Assembly (NCBI GenBank): GCA_046760705.1
Contig: JBHIER010000080.1
Location: 1 to 10,111 of the forward strand
DNA: 10,111 nucleotides
DNA from: JBHIER01 sp046760705 [NCBI: bacterium]
GTDB taxonomy: Bacteria; JBHIER01; G020348925
Direction: 5' to 3'
In this document: positions 1-6,425 of the stretch, piece by piece
How positions within the stretch are numbered: the stretch's first letter is position 1
Layout: every line of letters begins with the position of its first letter
The notes under the pieces: generated by a model
Database searches by the model: none
Told to the model about the DNA's origin: nothing
The model's input: the letters and a program-made list of their open reading frames with translations, nothing else
Made by a program: the position numbers and the translations under genes

Positions 1-1020
1 ATCTTCTCAGGGCAGAAGCCCTTGGAGGGTCTTGTCCGGAATATGCCGGAGTTCTGGCAGCGGCTGCCCGTGCGGTTTTTCCTCAAGAATCTGAATCTCA
101 ATGAGACGAAAGAACTGATCCGGTATCGGCTGTCTCGGGCCGGGCGCGTCGGTGACGAGATTTTTACCGATTTCGCTTACGAGACCATCTACAAATTTTC
201 AAAAGGCGTCCCCCGGGTCATCTGCTCCGTAGCCGACCTGTGTCTGGTCATCGGCCACAGCCACGGCGTCAAGCGGATCGATTTCGCTCAGGTCTCTCTG
301 GCTTGCAAGGACCTGGAGGGAGCCGGGGAAGGGTTTCACTACTTCCATTTCTTAGAAAAAGGAAAGGAGAAGACAGAGCAGCCGCGTGAGTCGGAGTATG
401 TCCCTATGCTCCCCTGTCCCCACTGCCAGGCGGCGGTCAGGGAGAGGGTGAAGATCTGTCCTGAATGCCACCGGCCGGTAGTCGTCAAATGTCCCCGGTG
501 CGAGACACAAAACTGGATCAGAGTGGCCGTCTGCAAGAGATGCGGCTGCGACATGGCCAAAGAGGGGATTCGCAGAGAGCAGGATCTCTCAGCCAAGTTG
601 CGCAGTCTCAAGACTATAAGCCGGGACTACGCCCAAAACCGGGCCTGGGCTGCAACACACTATGGCCTGCCCCCCAGCAACAGGGTCCTTTTGGCCGTGC
701 TCCGGGGCCGCTTCCTCAAACCCGGGCCGAGAATTGGGATGGTCCCCCGGAAGGGGAAAGCGATCTCCGGTAGAGGCACGATCGTCCTCACTAACGAACA
801 TCTCATCCTCGACTTCAAAGGACAGCGGGTCTTCCTGCCCTACCACGAGATAAAAAGATGCTCGCGGGGCAGCCCGAGTACGAAAAAAGGCCAGAGCCTG
901 CGCACGCTGAACGTAGACTCCCCGGACGCCTCCTATTCTATCACCTTCCCCTATCCCAAGTCGACCTCCAAGGAATTGACCGACTTGTTGCTCACATACC
1001 TGGACCACAAATCCTTATAG
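1..1020 (+). CDS. ExeA/GspA-like AAA ATPase C-terminus fused to double zinc ribbon and PH/GRAM-like domain (5' truncated by window)
   Basis: The frame is open from base 1, so the true start lies upstream. The first ~100 visible residues resemble the end of the AAA domain of ExeA/GspA-type ATPases: a 'SGQKPLE...L' segment, a helical lid with 'NETKELIRYRLSRAG', and 'SKGVPRVI' in the sensor-2 position. Walker A and B would be upstream and are not visible. Four CxxC knuckles follow (CPHC, CPEC, CPRC, CKRC; bases ~415-543), spaced as two consecutive zinc ribbons. The last ~105 residues (from ~679) look like a small beta-rich PH/GRAM-like domain, with 'GRGTIVLTNEHLIL' and 'YHEIKRC' as typical strands. 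No signal peptide or membrane segment is visible in this part. ExeA-family ATPases drive secretion-machinery assembly or transposition targeting, but this fusion's role is unknown. It converges with the outer-membrane gene at 1538-4687. The AAA call is fairly sure, the zinc ribbons are sure, and the PH-like domain is moderate. Confidence 0.75.
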   Translation: MFSGQKPLEGLVRNMPEFWQRLPVRFFLKNLNLNETKELIRYRLSRAGRVGDEIFTDFAYETIYKFSKGVPRVICSVADLCLVIGHSHGVKRIDFAQVSLACKDLEGAGEGFHYFHFLEKGKEKTEQPRESEYVPMLPCPHCQAAVRERVKICPECHRPVVVKCPRCETQNWIRVAVCKRCGCDMAKEGIRREQDLSAKLRSLKTISRDYAQNRAWAATHYGLPPSNRVLLAVLRGRFLKPGPRIGMVPRKGKAISGRGTIVLTNEHLILDFKGQRVFLPYHEIKRCSRGSPSTKKGQSLRTLNVDSPDASYSITFPYPKSTSKELTDLLLTYLDHKSL

Positions 1021-1144
1021 CACAATAGCACAGAATCCAAAACGAAAGCAGCGAGCAGCGCATGAACCCTTGCGGTTGCTGCGGGGTTTAGCCCGTAGAA
1101 CAACTTAATAGGACACAGATTTACACGTACCGTAACCGATACCT

Positions 1145-1194
1145 GCCCGCTTCGCAGCAGGCGGGCGGGCTTCGTGACCGTCACCGTCACCCTC
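1145..1194 (-). repeat. Composite GC-rich dispersed repeat, copy A
   Basis: This 50-base segment matches, in reverse complement, the segment at 4811-4854. The first 31 bases differ at one position, and copy A carries one extra six-base ACCGTC-type unit, which accounts for the 50 versus 44 base lengths. It contains a GCCCGC...GCGGGC inverted pair followed by tandem GTCACC-like hexamers. A weaker version of the adjoining palindrome of copy B is visible just to its right (to about 1212). Confidence 0.75.
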
Positions 1195-1233
1195 ACCCCG
1201 GGCTTCTCCTGGCAATTGCAATGGCGGCAGATG

Positions 1234-1262
1234 AAAAAAGCTTGCCAAAAAAGCAAACTTTT
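1234..1262. terminator. Putative bidirectional Rho-independent terminator
   Basis: AAAAGCTTGC at 1236-1245 pairs with GCAAACTTTT at 1253-1262 with one mismatch, around a seven-base loop. On the - strand the stem is followed by six T residues, and on the + strand the right arm ends in four T. It lies between two convergent genes, about 215 bases past the ATPase stop and 275 bases past the outer-membrane gene stop. The stem is not very GC-rich, so the strength is uncertain. Confidence 0.45.
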
Positions 1263-1324
1263 ACGATGTAATAATACAGATCTATTTAGACTTTACCTGA
1301 ATTCGTATTTTGCTGTCCTTGCGA

Positions 1325-1343
1325 CCCCGGACTTGATCCGGGG
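1325..1343. repeat. Short palindrome CCCCGGA-CTTGA-TCCGGGG
   Basis: Seven-base perfect arms (1325-1331 and 1337-1343) surround a five-base loop. It is flanked by 'TTGCGA' on the left and 'GGCAATCT' on the right. This resembles widespread REP-like intergenic palindromes of the 'CCCGGACTTGATCCGGG' kind. The resemblance is from memory; the palindrome itself is directly visible. Confidence 0.65.
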
Positions 1344-1390
1344 GAGGCAATCTATACGAGTACCCCAAACCCGGAATGCTGGAACCAGTG

Positions 1391-1445
1391 CGGGTGGGAG
1401 CCTGCCTGTGCGTGTTCGCACGCAGACAGATGCAACTCCCACCCG
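1391..1445. repeat. Nearly fully paired 55-base stem-loop element
   Basis: The outer 10-bp perfect stem is CGGGTGGGAG (1391-1400) with CTCCCACCCG (1436-1445). Inside it, TGC (1403-1405) pairs with GCA (1432-1434), CTG (1406-1408) with CAG (1427-1429), and TGCGTG (1409-1414) with CACGCA (1419-1424) around a TTCG tetraloop. Only small bulges separate the helices, giving about 22 base pairs. It could be a REP/BIME-like mobile palindrome or a structured RNA; no ORF of substance crosses it. Confidence 0.7.
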
Positions 1446-1474
1446 AGCGGGGTAACCGTAACCGTTCAACGAAA

Positions 1475-1490
1475 CGGGCTTCGTCACCGT
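1475..1490 (-). repeat. Partial copy C of the composite repeat core
   Basis: CGGGCTTCGTCACCGT matches the core of copy B (reverse complement of part of 4811-4854) exactly and that of copy A with the base difference at the hexamer junction. GTAACC hexamers sit just to the left (about 1451-1464), as they also do left of copy A (about 1132). This suggests that copies A and C are related degenerate units. Confidence 0.5.
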
Positions 1491-1537
1491 AATCGAATGA
1501 CGTAACTTGAAATTCTCAGAGACGTGACATGGGGATC

Positions 1538-4500
1538 TCAAAACTCCGATCCCAGTGAGAGGTAGTAGATCGGATCACCTGGGCTGCCACTTTTTGTCAG
1601 GTCCGTTCTCCAGGCAATGTCAAATCTGAGGATGGCGAAGAGCAGTCCCATGCGGGCTCCGATACCGTAGCCGGCATTCAAATCCTGCAACCTCGGCATT
1701 CCGCTGCGACGACCGAAGGGTTTGAAAGTCCTGTTGTTGTTCCAGGCCCCACCGATGTCAAAAAAGAAGGTCCCTCGAACTTCCCCGAAGGAGAGGGGAA
1801 GAGGCCAGCCCAGAACGAGCCTCTGGATGAGTGGGAAACGAAACTCTAAGTTGGCCAACGCAAATTTGGTTCCGGATATCTCGTAATATCGATACCCGCG
1901 CAGTGGGGTCTGGAAGACGGCAAAATAGTAAGCCTTATCCTCAAATACATCCGTCCGTGCATATTCCGGCCACGCCCAATTTGTCATGCCCCCCAGAAAG
2001 AAGACCCGCGGATCGAGGCCATCGCTAAATCCGCCGGCCAAACGGAGGACGAAGTTGTATCTCTTCTGGATGCGTACATACTTCCTATAGTCGCCCATCG
2101 CTGTAAGGAAGGACATGGAACTGATGCCAATGTCTGGAACATACTGCACGCTGACCCGGGACCGCGATCCGTTAACCGGGCCGGTGTGTCCCCATATTAC
2201 TGTATCGTTAATCAAGGAGAGACTGGAACTGAGAACATTAATTCCCTCCCCCTCACGGATGCCCCAAGCAAGGCGGAACTCATCGAACTGTAAAAGTTCG
2301 CGTTGAAGTCCTATGTACAGGAGATCCATGTCAACCCGGCTAAATTTACTGAGAGGATAGGATGCGAGCACGGTAGCCCCATAGGTTCTATCGGAAAACC
2401 ATAAGTCGCTCTGAGAGATAAAATAATAGTTGCGATAATGGAAGATCCCGGCCCCATAGTCGATGCGCCTCGGAAGGTAAAAATAGACCAACTGAAAGTT
2501 GCTGTTCTGGAGCGAATAAAAGAGGTCCGTGTAGATAAAGAATCGGTGGTTGCCCATAATGTCGCTCAGGGCGATGAGCGTCTGCCCGCTGAAGCCCCAA
2601 TAGGTGTTGTACCCCACCGAACCGGTGATGATGTCCGGTGTAAACTTGAGCTTATACTTGTACACCCGATAGTCCCCATTCGGCAAGCGAAAACTGACCT
2701 CCTCCGCCCCGGTGGAGGTGTCCACCCCGGTGGAGGTGTCCGCCCCGGTGGAGGTGTCCACCCCAGTGGAGGTGTCCACCCCGGTGGCGACCGAACGTTT
2801 CTTCTCCGCATCCGGTCTGAACACGTAGTGGGAAAAATCGATCTCCTCTCTCCTCTCACTCTGAACCAGACTATCAGTTTTAGCCAGAGCCAGGGCTGGC
2901 TTTTCGCCTGCGGCGAAAGGTGTTAGGGGGATGGACTCCGGATCTTTGCGATGGCCGAGGGGATCCTTCATGACGAAGATGTCCCACCCACCCCGGTAGA
3001 AGCTGGTGAAAATGATCTTTTTCCCATCGGACGACCAGTCGGGCGAGAAACAGCCGCCCACCACATTGGTGATGGGAAAGGTGACAGAGCTGTCCAGATC
3101 GACAATATAGAGATTGGAGCTGCCGGTCCTGTCCGAACAGTAGACCAGTTTGCGTCCGTCCGGGGACCAGGCCGGAGATATATCGGCCGCCGGATGATCG
3201 GTGATGCGGGCGATGCTGCTGCCGTCACCGTTCATGGTGTAGATGTCATACTGGCCGTAGGCAAACCCTGTTGTGTCGGACCGATCCCTGGGGAGGCTAT
3301 TTCTGTCCGAGGCGAAGGCGATCTTACGCCCGTCAGGCGACCATTTCGGGTCGATGTCCTCATAACGGTCGGACATCAATCGAACCAGGGACTCGGTTTT
3401 CAGATCGAAGGTGTACACATCAGACATGCCGTCTTTGAGGCCGACAAAAGCGATCTTATCACCTTGCGGGGACCAGGACGGTGAAAACATCCCGTCCAGC
3501 TCAAGGACGTATTTCTGCTCCACCGAGGCCCGGTCGACGTTGACAATGTACAGAGCATCCCGGTGGCCGCTCTTTGCAGTAAAAACGATGCGCTCACCGT
3601 CCGGTGACCAACTGAGACTGGCGTTCAGAATATGGAGCTCTTCGAAACCGCTGCTCCGCTCGCCCTTGACCAGACGGCTGAAGATCTTGCCGTCGATGGC
3701 CGACATCAAATAGATATCGGCGTAATCGGTCCTGTCGGAGATGAAGACAATTTCGTCCCCCTTTGGAGAGAGGGCCGGGCTGCGGTTGAAGAAGGATCTG
3801 TCTTTGCGGTGATCGGTGAGCCCTTTGGCAAAGTCTCTGGGTTCGTCCCGCTGGGCCACTTCGGGCCAATATTCCTTCTTCAACTGGCGCATCCAGATGC
3901 GCCCCAGCTCCTCCACGTCCACCCCGAGGGCCGATTTGAGCGCCTTGTCCAGGTTCCGCTCCAATCTGATCTTGGACATGATCTCACCGATCTTCCGGCC
4001 GCTGTACCGATTGGCAATATACCTCAAGATGGACTGACCACCTTTATAAGCCAAAAACCCCGAAAGGCCGTTCTCTAAAGGTGGGATGTATCCGTGAATG
4101 GTCGCATCCCGCATGTACATGTCCGATTGTACATCCCACCCCACCGACTCGAACTCCGCCAACCCTTCGGTCATCCACAGGGGGAGCTGGAAGATGTACT
4201 GGCGACTGGCTAACGATTCCAGCACCCCACCGTAAATCATATCGAAGGTCACCGCATGGCTCAATTCGTGATGAAGGACGTGCCGGAAACCACTGTAGGA
4301 CCCCTCGAAGGGAACGACCACCCGATTCTTAAAATATTCCGTAAATCCACCGACGCTCTCCTCAATCAGTTGGGTGATCACATTTGTCTGCTCAAAATCG
4401 TGATGGGAGTTGTAAATGATGATCGGGACCCTGTTTTTCAAATCGTAGTTTAAGTCGGCCCGAAGGCTCCGATAAGCATCTTCGGCAGCCTGAGCGGCAA

Positions 4501-4687
4501 ACTCCAGCAGTAGTTCACCGCCCTCATAGAAGTAGATATCGAAATGCTCGGTCTTAATGTAAGACCAATCGAACTGCGTGTACTGGATTTTGTTCTTCCC
4601 AAAATATTGGGGGAAACCCAATCCGGGCAGAATCAACACGGACAGCCCTATCAAAAGACCGACCAGCACATCCATTCGATTCTTCAT
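1538..4687 (-). CDS. Outer-membrane protein: gluzincin peptidase + TolB-like propeller + Omp85/BamA-like beta-barrel (1049 aa)
   Basis: The start is fixed by an AAGGAGG ribosome binding site seven bases upstream. A signal peptide fits residues 1-~26 (basic KNR, then a hydrophobic run). Residues ~30-280 form a Peptidase-MA-like domain with HELSH at 140-144 and the expected third zinc ligand E174 in 'WMTEGLAEF', so the catalytic site looks intact. Residues ~300-580 carry six TolB/WD40-like repeats ('SWSPDGERIVF', 'AWSPDGRKLVY' and relatives), enough for a six-bladed propeller. A Thr/Ser/Asp linker of GVDTST units spans ~635-659. Residues ~680-1049 look like an Omp85/D15-type barrel: 'FRFPL', 'FFFDIGGAW', 'GYGIGARMG', and a C-terminal 'YLSLGSEF' ending in Phe as in outer-membrane beta-signals. 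No POTRA domains are evident. It lies downstream of rseP where bamA often sits. Predicted location is the outer membrane with the peptidase and propeller in the periplasm; the function is inferred, not known. Confidence 0.85.
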   Translation of the reverse strand: MKNRMDVLVGLLIGLSVLILPGLGFPQYFGKNKIQYTQFDWSYIKTEHFDIYFYEGGELLLEFAAQAAEDAYRSLRADLNYDLKNRVPIIIYNSHHDFEQTNVITQLIEESVGGFTEYFKNRVVVPFEGSYSGFRHVLHHELSHAVTFDMIYGGVLESLASRQYIFQLPLWMTEGLAEFESVGWDVQSDMYMRDATIHGYIPPLENGLSGFLAYKGGQSILRYIANRYSGRKIGEIMSKIRLERNLDKALKSALGVDVEELGRIWMRQLKKEYWPEVAQRDEPRDFAKGLTDHRKDRSFFNRSPALSPKGDEIVFISDRTDYADIYLMSAIDGKIFSRLVKGERSSGFEELHILNASLSWSPDGERIVFTAKSGHRDALYIVNVDRASVEQKYVLELDGMFSPSWSPQGDKIAFVGLKDGMSDVYTFDLKTESLVRLMSDRYEDIDPKWSPDGRKIAFASDRNSLPRDRSDTTGFAYGQYDIYTMNGDGSSIARITDHPAADISPAWSPDGRKLVYCSDRTGSSNLYIVDLDSSVTFPITNVVGGCFSPDWSSDGKKIIFTSFYRGGWDIFVMKDPLGHRKDPESIPLTPFAAGEKPALALAKTDSLVQSERREEIDFSHYVFRPDAEKKRSVATGVDTSTGVDTSTGADTSTGVDTSTGAEEVSFRLPNGDYRVYKYKLKFTPDIITGSVGYNTYWGFSGQTLIALSDIMGNHRFFIYTDLFYSLQNSNFQLVYFYLPRRIDYGAGIFHYRNYYFISQSDLWFSDRTYGATVLASYPLSKFSRVDMDLLYIGLQRELLQFDEFRLAWGIREGEGINVLSSSLSLINDTVIWGHTGPVNGSRSRVSVQYVPDIGISSMSFLTAMGDYRKYVRIQKRYNFVLRLAGGFSDGLDPRVFFLGGMTNWAWPEYARTDVFEDKAYYFAVFQTPLRGYRYYEISGTKFALANLEFRFPLIQRLVLGWPLPLSFGEVRGTFFFDIGGAWNNNRTFKPFGRRSGMPRLQDLNAGYGIGARMGLLFAILRFDIAWRTDLTKSGSPGDPIYYLSLGSEF
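2705..2788 (-). repeat. 18-bp tandem repeat in the inter-domain linker
   Basis: Four complete 18-base units (starting at 2705, 2723, 2741 and 2759) and a partial fifth are in frame. On the coding strand each encodes D-T-S-T-G-V/A. The units differ only by an alternating base that switches Val and Ala and one synonymous change, so the array is recent or still being homogenised. It separates the propeller from the barrel and could vary in length between strains without breaking frame. Confidence 0.9.
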
Positions 4688-4694
4688 CCTCAGT

Positions 4695-4701
4695 CCTCCT
4701 T
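4695..4701 (-). promoter_or_regulatory. Strong Shine-Dalgarno AAGGAGG for the 1049-aa outer-membrane gene
   Basis: On the - strand AAGGAGG is followed by seven bases and then the ATG at 4687. It is essentially a full anti-16S complement and is the best ribosome binding site in the window, suggesting high translation and deciding the start. Confidence 0.85.
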
Positions 4702-4791
4702 CATACAGTAAGACTCTCAGATCTCAATAGTATTAGCCACCAAATCTTTGCATTTTTGACAAAACACTTTTGGTGTCCCGTCTTTGCCGGT

Positions 4792-4808
4792 CCCGAGTGA
4801 AGCTCGGG
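4792..4808. repeat. Palindrome CCCGAG-TGAAG-CTCGGG beside repeat copy B
   Basis: Six-base perfect arms surround a five-base loop, directly adjoining the composite repeat at 4811-4854. It has the same 6-7/5/6-7 geometry as the palindrome at 1325-1343, with different arm sequence. No T-run follows on either strand, so a terminator is not supported. Confidence 0.6.
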
Positions 4809-4810
4809 AT

Positions 4811-4854
4811 GAGGGTGACGGTGACGAAGCCCGCCCGCCTGCTGCCAAGCGGGC
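4811..4854 (+). repeat. Composite GC-rich dispersed repeat, copy B
   Basis: This 44-base segment is the inverted counterpart of 1145-1194, with one substitution in the 31-base GC-rich part and one fewer six-base unit. It reads GGTGAC hexamers, then GACGAAGCCCG, then a GCCCGC/GCGGGC inverted pair. Confidence 0.75.
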
Positions 4855-4971
4855 TGAACGCACAACGCAGGAGACACAACACAAGACAGTTGTCTGCTCT
4901 ATTTGAAAAGAGTCGCTTTCGTCTCAAAAAGTTTCATCTCTGAATTCTTGTGGTCAGAAGTCAAGAAGTTC

Positions 4972-6282
4972 TCACTGGAAGAGCTTCAGAATATCGTTGT
5001 ACGTCACATAAACCATAAGAAGGATCAGAAAGGCCAGACCGATCTGCTGGAGGATGCCCCGCTGTTTGGGGTTGAGGGGCTTTCGGGTCACCCCCTCAAG
5101 GATGAGGAAAAGGACGTGGCCGCCGTCGAGGATGGGAATGGGCAGGATGTTGAGCAGGGCCAGATTGACACTCAGAAGAGCCATCAGGCCGAAGAGGTCC
5201 ATCAATCCCGAACGGGCCGTCTCACCGGCCATCCGGGCGATGCTGACCGGGCCACCGAGAAGCTTCGCCGAAACCTGATGGAGGATCAGCTTTTTGACGA
5301 AGATTACGGTCAACTCCGTCACGTACAGCGTCTGTCGGAAGCCGAGCCACAGCGACGAGAAGATCCCCACCCATTTTCGCTCGACCTTCGGTCCGATGCC
5401 GATCAGTCCGATCTCCTCCAACTGCCCCTGGACATTCACCCCCTTTCGCTTTTCCGGGGTGATCTCAGCTTCGAAGGTTTGACCTCCCCGGACCCATTTG
5501 ACCGAAATTGGCACTCCTGGCTTGGCGTGAATGAGTTTGGCCATCTCTTCCCACCTCAGGACCGGATGGCCATCGACGGCCACGACAGTGTCTCCGGCTC
5601 TCATCCCGCTCCTGTAGGCCGGCTTATTCTTTTTAACGCTGCCCACCTCTGTGCCAATAAGCGGGGATAGACCCAATGTATAGTCGCCAGTCTCTTCAAT
5701 CTCCCCCCGGGACAGGGTGAACCTGTGCACTTCTCCCTGCCGATCGACCTCAATGCTCACAGTGGGCCCCCGGAATTTCTCGATAGTACTGTAAATATCG
5801 GTCCACTCCTCCACAGGCGATCCTGCCACAGAGAGGACCCGGTCCCCCACTTGAAGGCCGACCCGAGCCGCCAGGGACTTCTCTTCGATCTGGCCAATCT
5901 GTGTCGTCTTCAACGATACCAGCCCGCCAATGGAGATCATCCCCCAAAAGATGAGGACAGCCGTCACGAAGTTCATCGCCGGTCCAGAGAAGACGACCAC
6001 CATTCGCTCCCACACCTTTCGGGACTGGAACTCCCACCGGGCCCCGGTAAGCTCCTCCTTGTTCGGGTGTTCACCGGCCATCTTCACGTAGCCACCCAAG
6101 GGGATCCACGACACGCAGTACTCTGTGTCGCCGATCTTTTTTCCGACCATTTTAGGCGGAAAGCCCAGAGAGAACCGTTCCACACGGATGCCGATCTTCT
6201 TGGCGGCCAGAAAGTGGCCCAACTCATGGACGAAGATGAGGACACCTAAAACAAAGATCGTGGCAAAAACCGTAGTCAACAT
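4972..6282 (-). CDS. rseP: RIP metalloprotease RseP (site-2 protease), two PDZ domains
   Basis: This 436-aa inner-membrane zinc protease of the M50/S2P family cuts transmembrane segments, classically the anti-sigma factor RseA, and clears signal peptides. HELGH at residues 19-23 in the first membrane helix gives the zinc site, and 'NILPIPILDGGH' (Asp ~386) is the third-ligand NxxPxPxLDG motif. Two tandem PDZ domains lie between: 'ARVGLQVGDRVLSV' (~140) and 'RSGMRAGDTVVAVDG' (~225). A further membrane helix spans ~410-430. The length is normal for the two-PDZ form (about 450 aa in E. coli). An AAGGAAG ribosome binding site (6292-6298) sits nine bases before the ATG. The gene follows dxr by 145 bases in the conserved uppS-cdsA-dxr-rseP order. 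No anti-sigma/sigma pair is visible here, so the substrate in this organism is unknown. Confidence 0.95.
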   Translation of the reverse strand: MLTTVFATIFVLGVLIFVHELGHFLAAKKIGIRVERFSLGFPPKMVGKKIGDTEYCVSWIPLGGYVKMAGEHPNKEELTGARWEFQSRKVWERMVVVFSGPAMNFVTAVLIFWGMISIGGLVSLKTTQIGQIEEKSLAARVGLQVGDRVLSVAGSPVEEWTDIYSTIEKFRGPTVSIEVDRQGEVHRFTLSRGEIEETGDYTLGLSPLIGTEVGSVKKNKPAYRSGMRAGDTVVAVDGHPVLRWEEMAKLIHAKPGVPISVKWVRGGQTFEAEITPEKRKGVNVQGQLEEIGLIGIGPKVERKWVGIFSSLWLGFRQTLYVTELTVIFVKKLILHQVSAKLLGGPVSIARMAGETARSGLMDLFGLMALLSVNLALLNILPIPILDGGHVLFLILEGVTRKPLNPKQRGILQQIGLAFLILLMVYVTYNDILKLFQ

Positions 6283-6298
6283 GGGACAGCACTTCCTT

Positions 6299-6368
6299 TA
6301 GCAATCGTAAATTAGCAATGATCAATGATCAATTAGCAATTGGCAATCATCAATTAGCAATTAGCATC
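6299..6368. repeat. Heptanucleotide tandem array, ten units
   Basis: From 6299 the sequence parses without gaps into ten 7-base units ending mostly in CAAT: TAGCAAT, CGTAAAT, TAGCAAT, GATCAAT, GATCAAT, TAGCAAT, TGGCAAT, CATCAAT, TAGCAAT, TAGCATC. The array abuts the rseP ribosome binding site and fills about half of the dxr-rseP gap. It resembles in kind the short tandemly repeated heptamers described in cyanobacteria, but I do not claim identity. Confidence 0.85.
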
Positions 6369-6383
6369 TTAAAAGTGCGAGCC

Positions 6384-6396
6384 GAGCCATTGGCTC
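6384..6396. repeat. Small palindrome GAGCCATTGGCTC
   Basis: A perfect 6-base inverted pair with a single central base (a 5-bp stem with a 3-base loop if folded) lies between the two heptamer arrays in the dxr-rseP gap. The nearby TTTT on the - strand is separated by about ten bases, so it would be at best a weak attenuator or terminator. Confidence 0.35.
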
Positions 6397-6425
6397 CGCC
6401 AGAACATGTCCAGGTCCTTTCGGTC

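Larger units (their letters stand above)
1021..1537. other. Convergent intergenic region without a credible gene, rich in palindromes and repeats
   Basis: These 517 bases separate the 3' ends of two convergent genes. Open frames across it translate to repeat-derived low-complexity peptides (for example runs of V-T-V-T from GTNACC hexamers) with no recognisable domain, so I call no gene. It holds a stem-loop at 1054-1080 without a T-run, a GC-rich composite repeat, an A/T-flanked terminator-like hairpin, a 7-bp-stem palindrome, a 55-base multi-stem element, and another partial repeat copy. These are listed separately. Confidence 0.7.
4688..4971. other. Intergenic region between rseP and the outer-membrane gene
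   Basis: These 284 bases hold composite repeat copy B with an adjoining palindrome, a 7-bp inverted pair CACCAAA/TTTGGTG (4738-4744 and 4769-4775), and the ribosome binding site of the downstream gene. The A/T-rich stretch at about 4700-4770 is a plausible place for a promoter, but I find no -35/-10 pair with good spacing. No T-run hairpin is evident after rseP. Confidence 0.6.

Noticed and set aside
1054-1080. Stem-loop AGCAGCGCA/TGCGGTTGCT just after the ATPase stop
   Set aside because: As a terminator: the stem has an internal loop and no T-run follows; kept only as a structural remark.
1174-1455. + strand open frame in the convergent intergenic region
   Set aside because: It is built from hexamer repeats and palindromes, with no ribosome binding site or domain; the - strand frames at 951-1256 and 1293-1541 are rejected for the same reason.
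2438-2926. + strand frame with GGVHPGGGVRPGG-type repeat
   Set aside because: It is the antisense reading of the 18-bp linker repeat in the outer-membrane gene.
4730-4762. Possible promoter TTGTCA...TAATAC for the outer-membrane gene
   Set aside because: The spacing is 21 bases, too long for a standard sigma-70 promoter, and no better -10 lies at 17 bases.
4903-5670. 255-codon + strand open frame
   Set aside because: It is antisense to rseP, whose HELGH, PDZ and LDG motifs are unambiguous; the antisense product has no recognisable features.
6299-6368. CRISPR-like array
   Set aside because: The period is 7 bases with no spacers; it is a simple heptamer tandem array.
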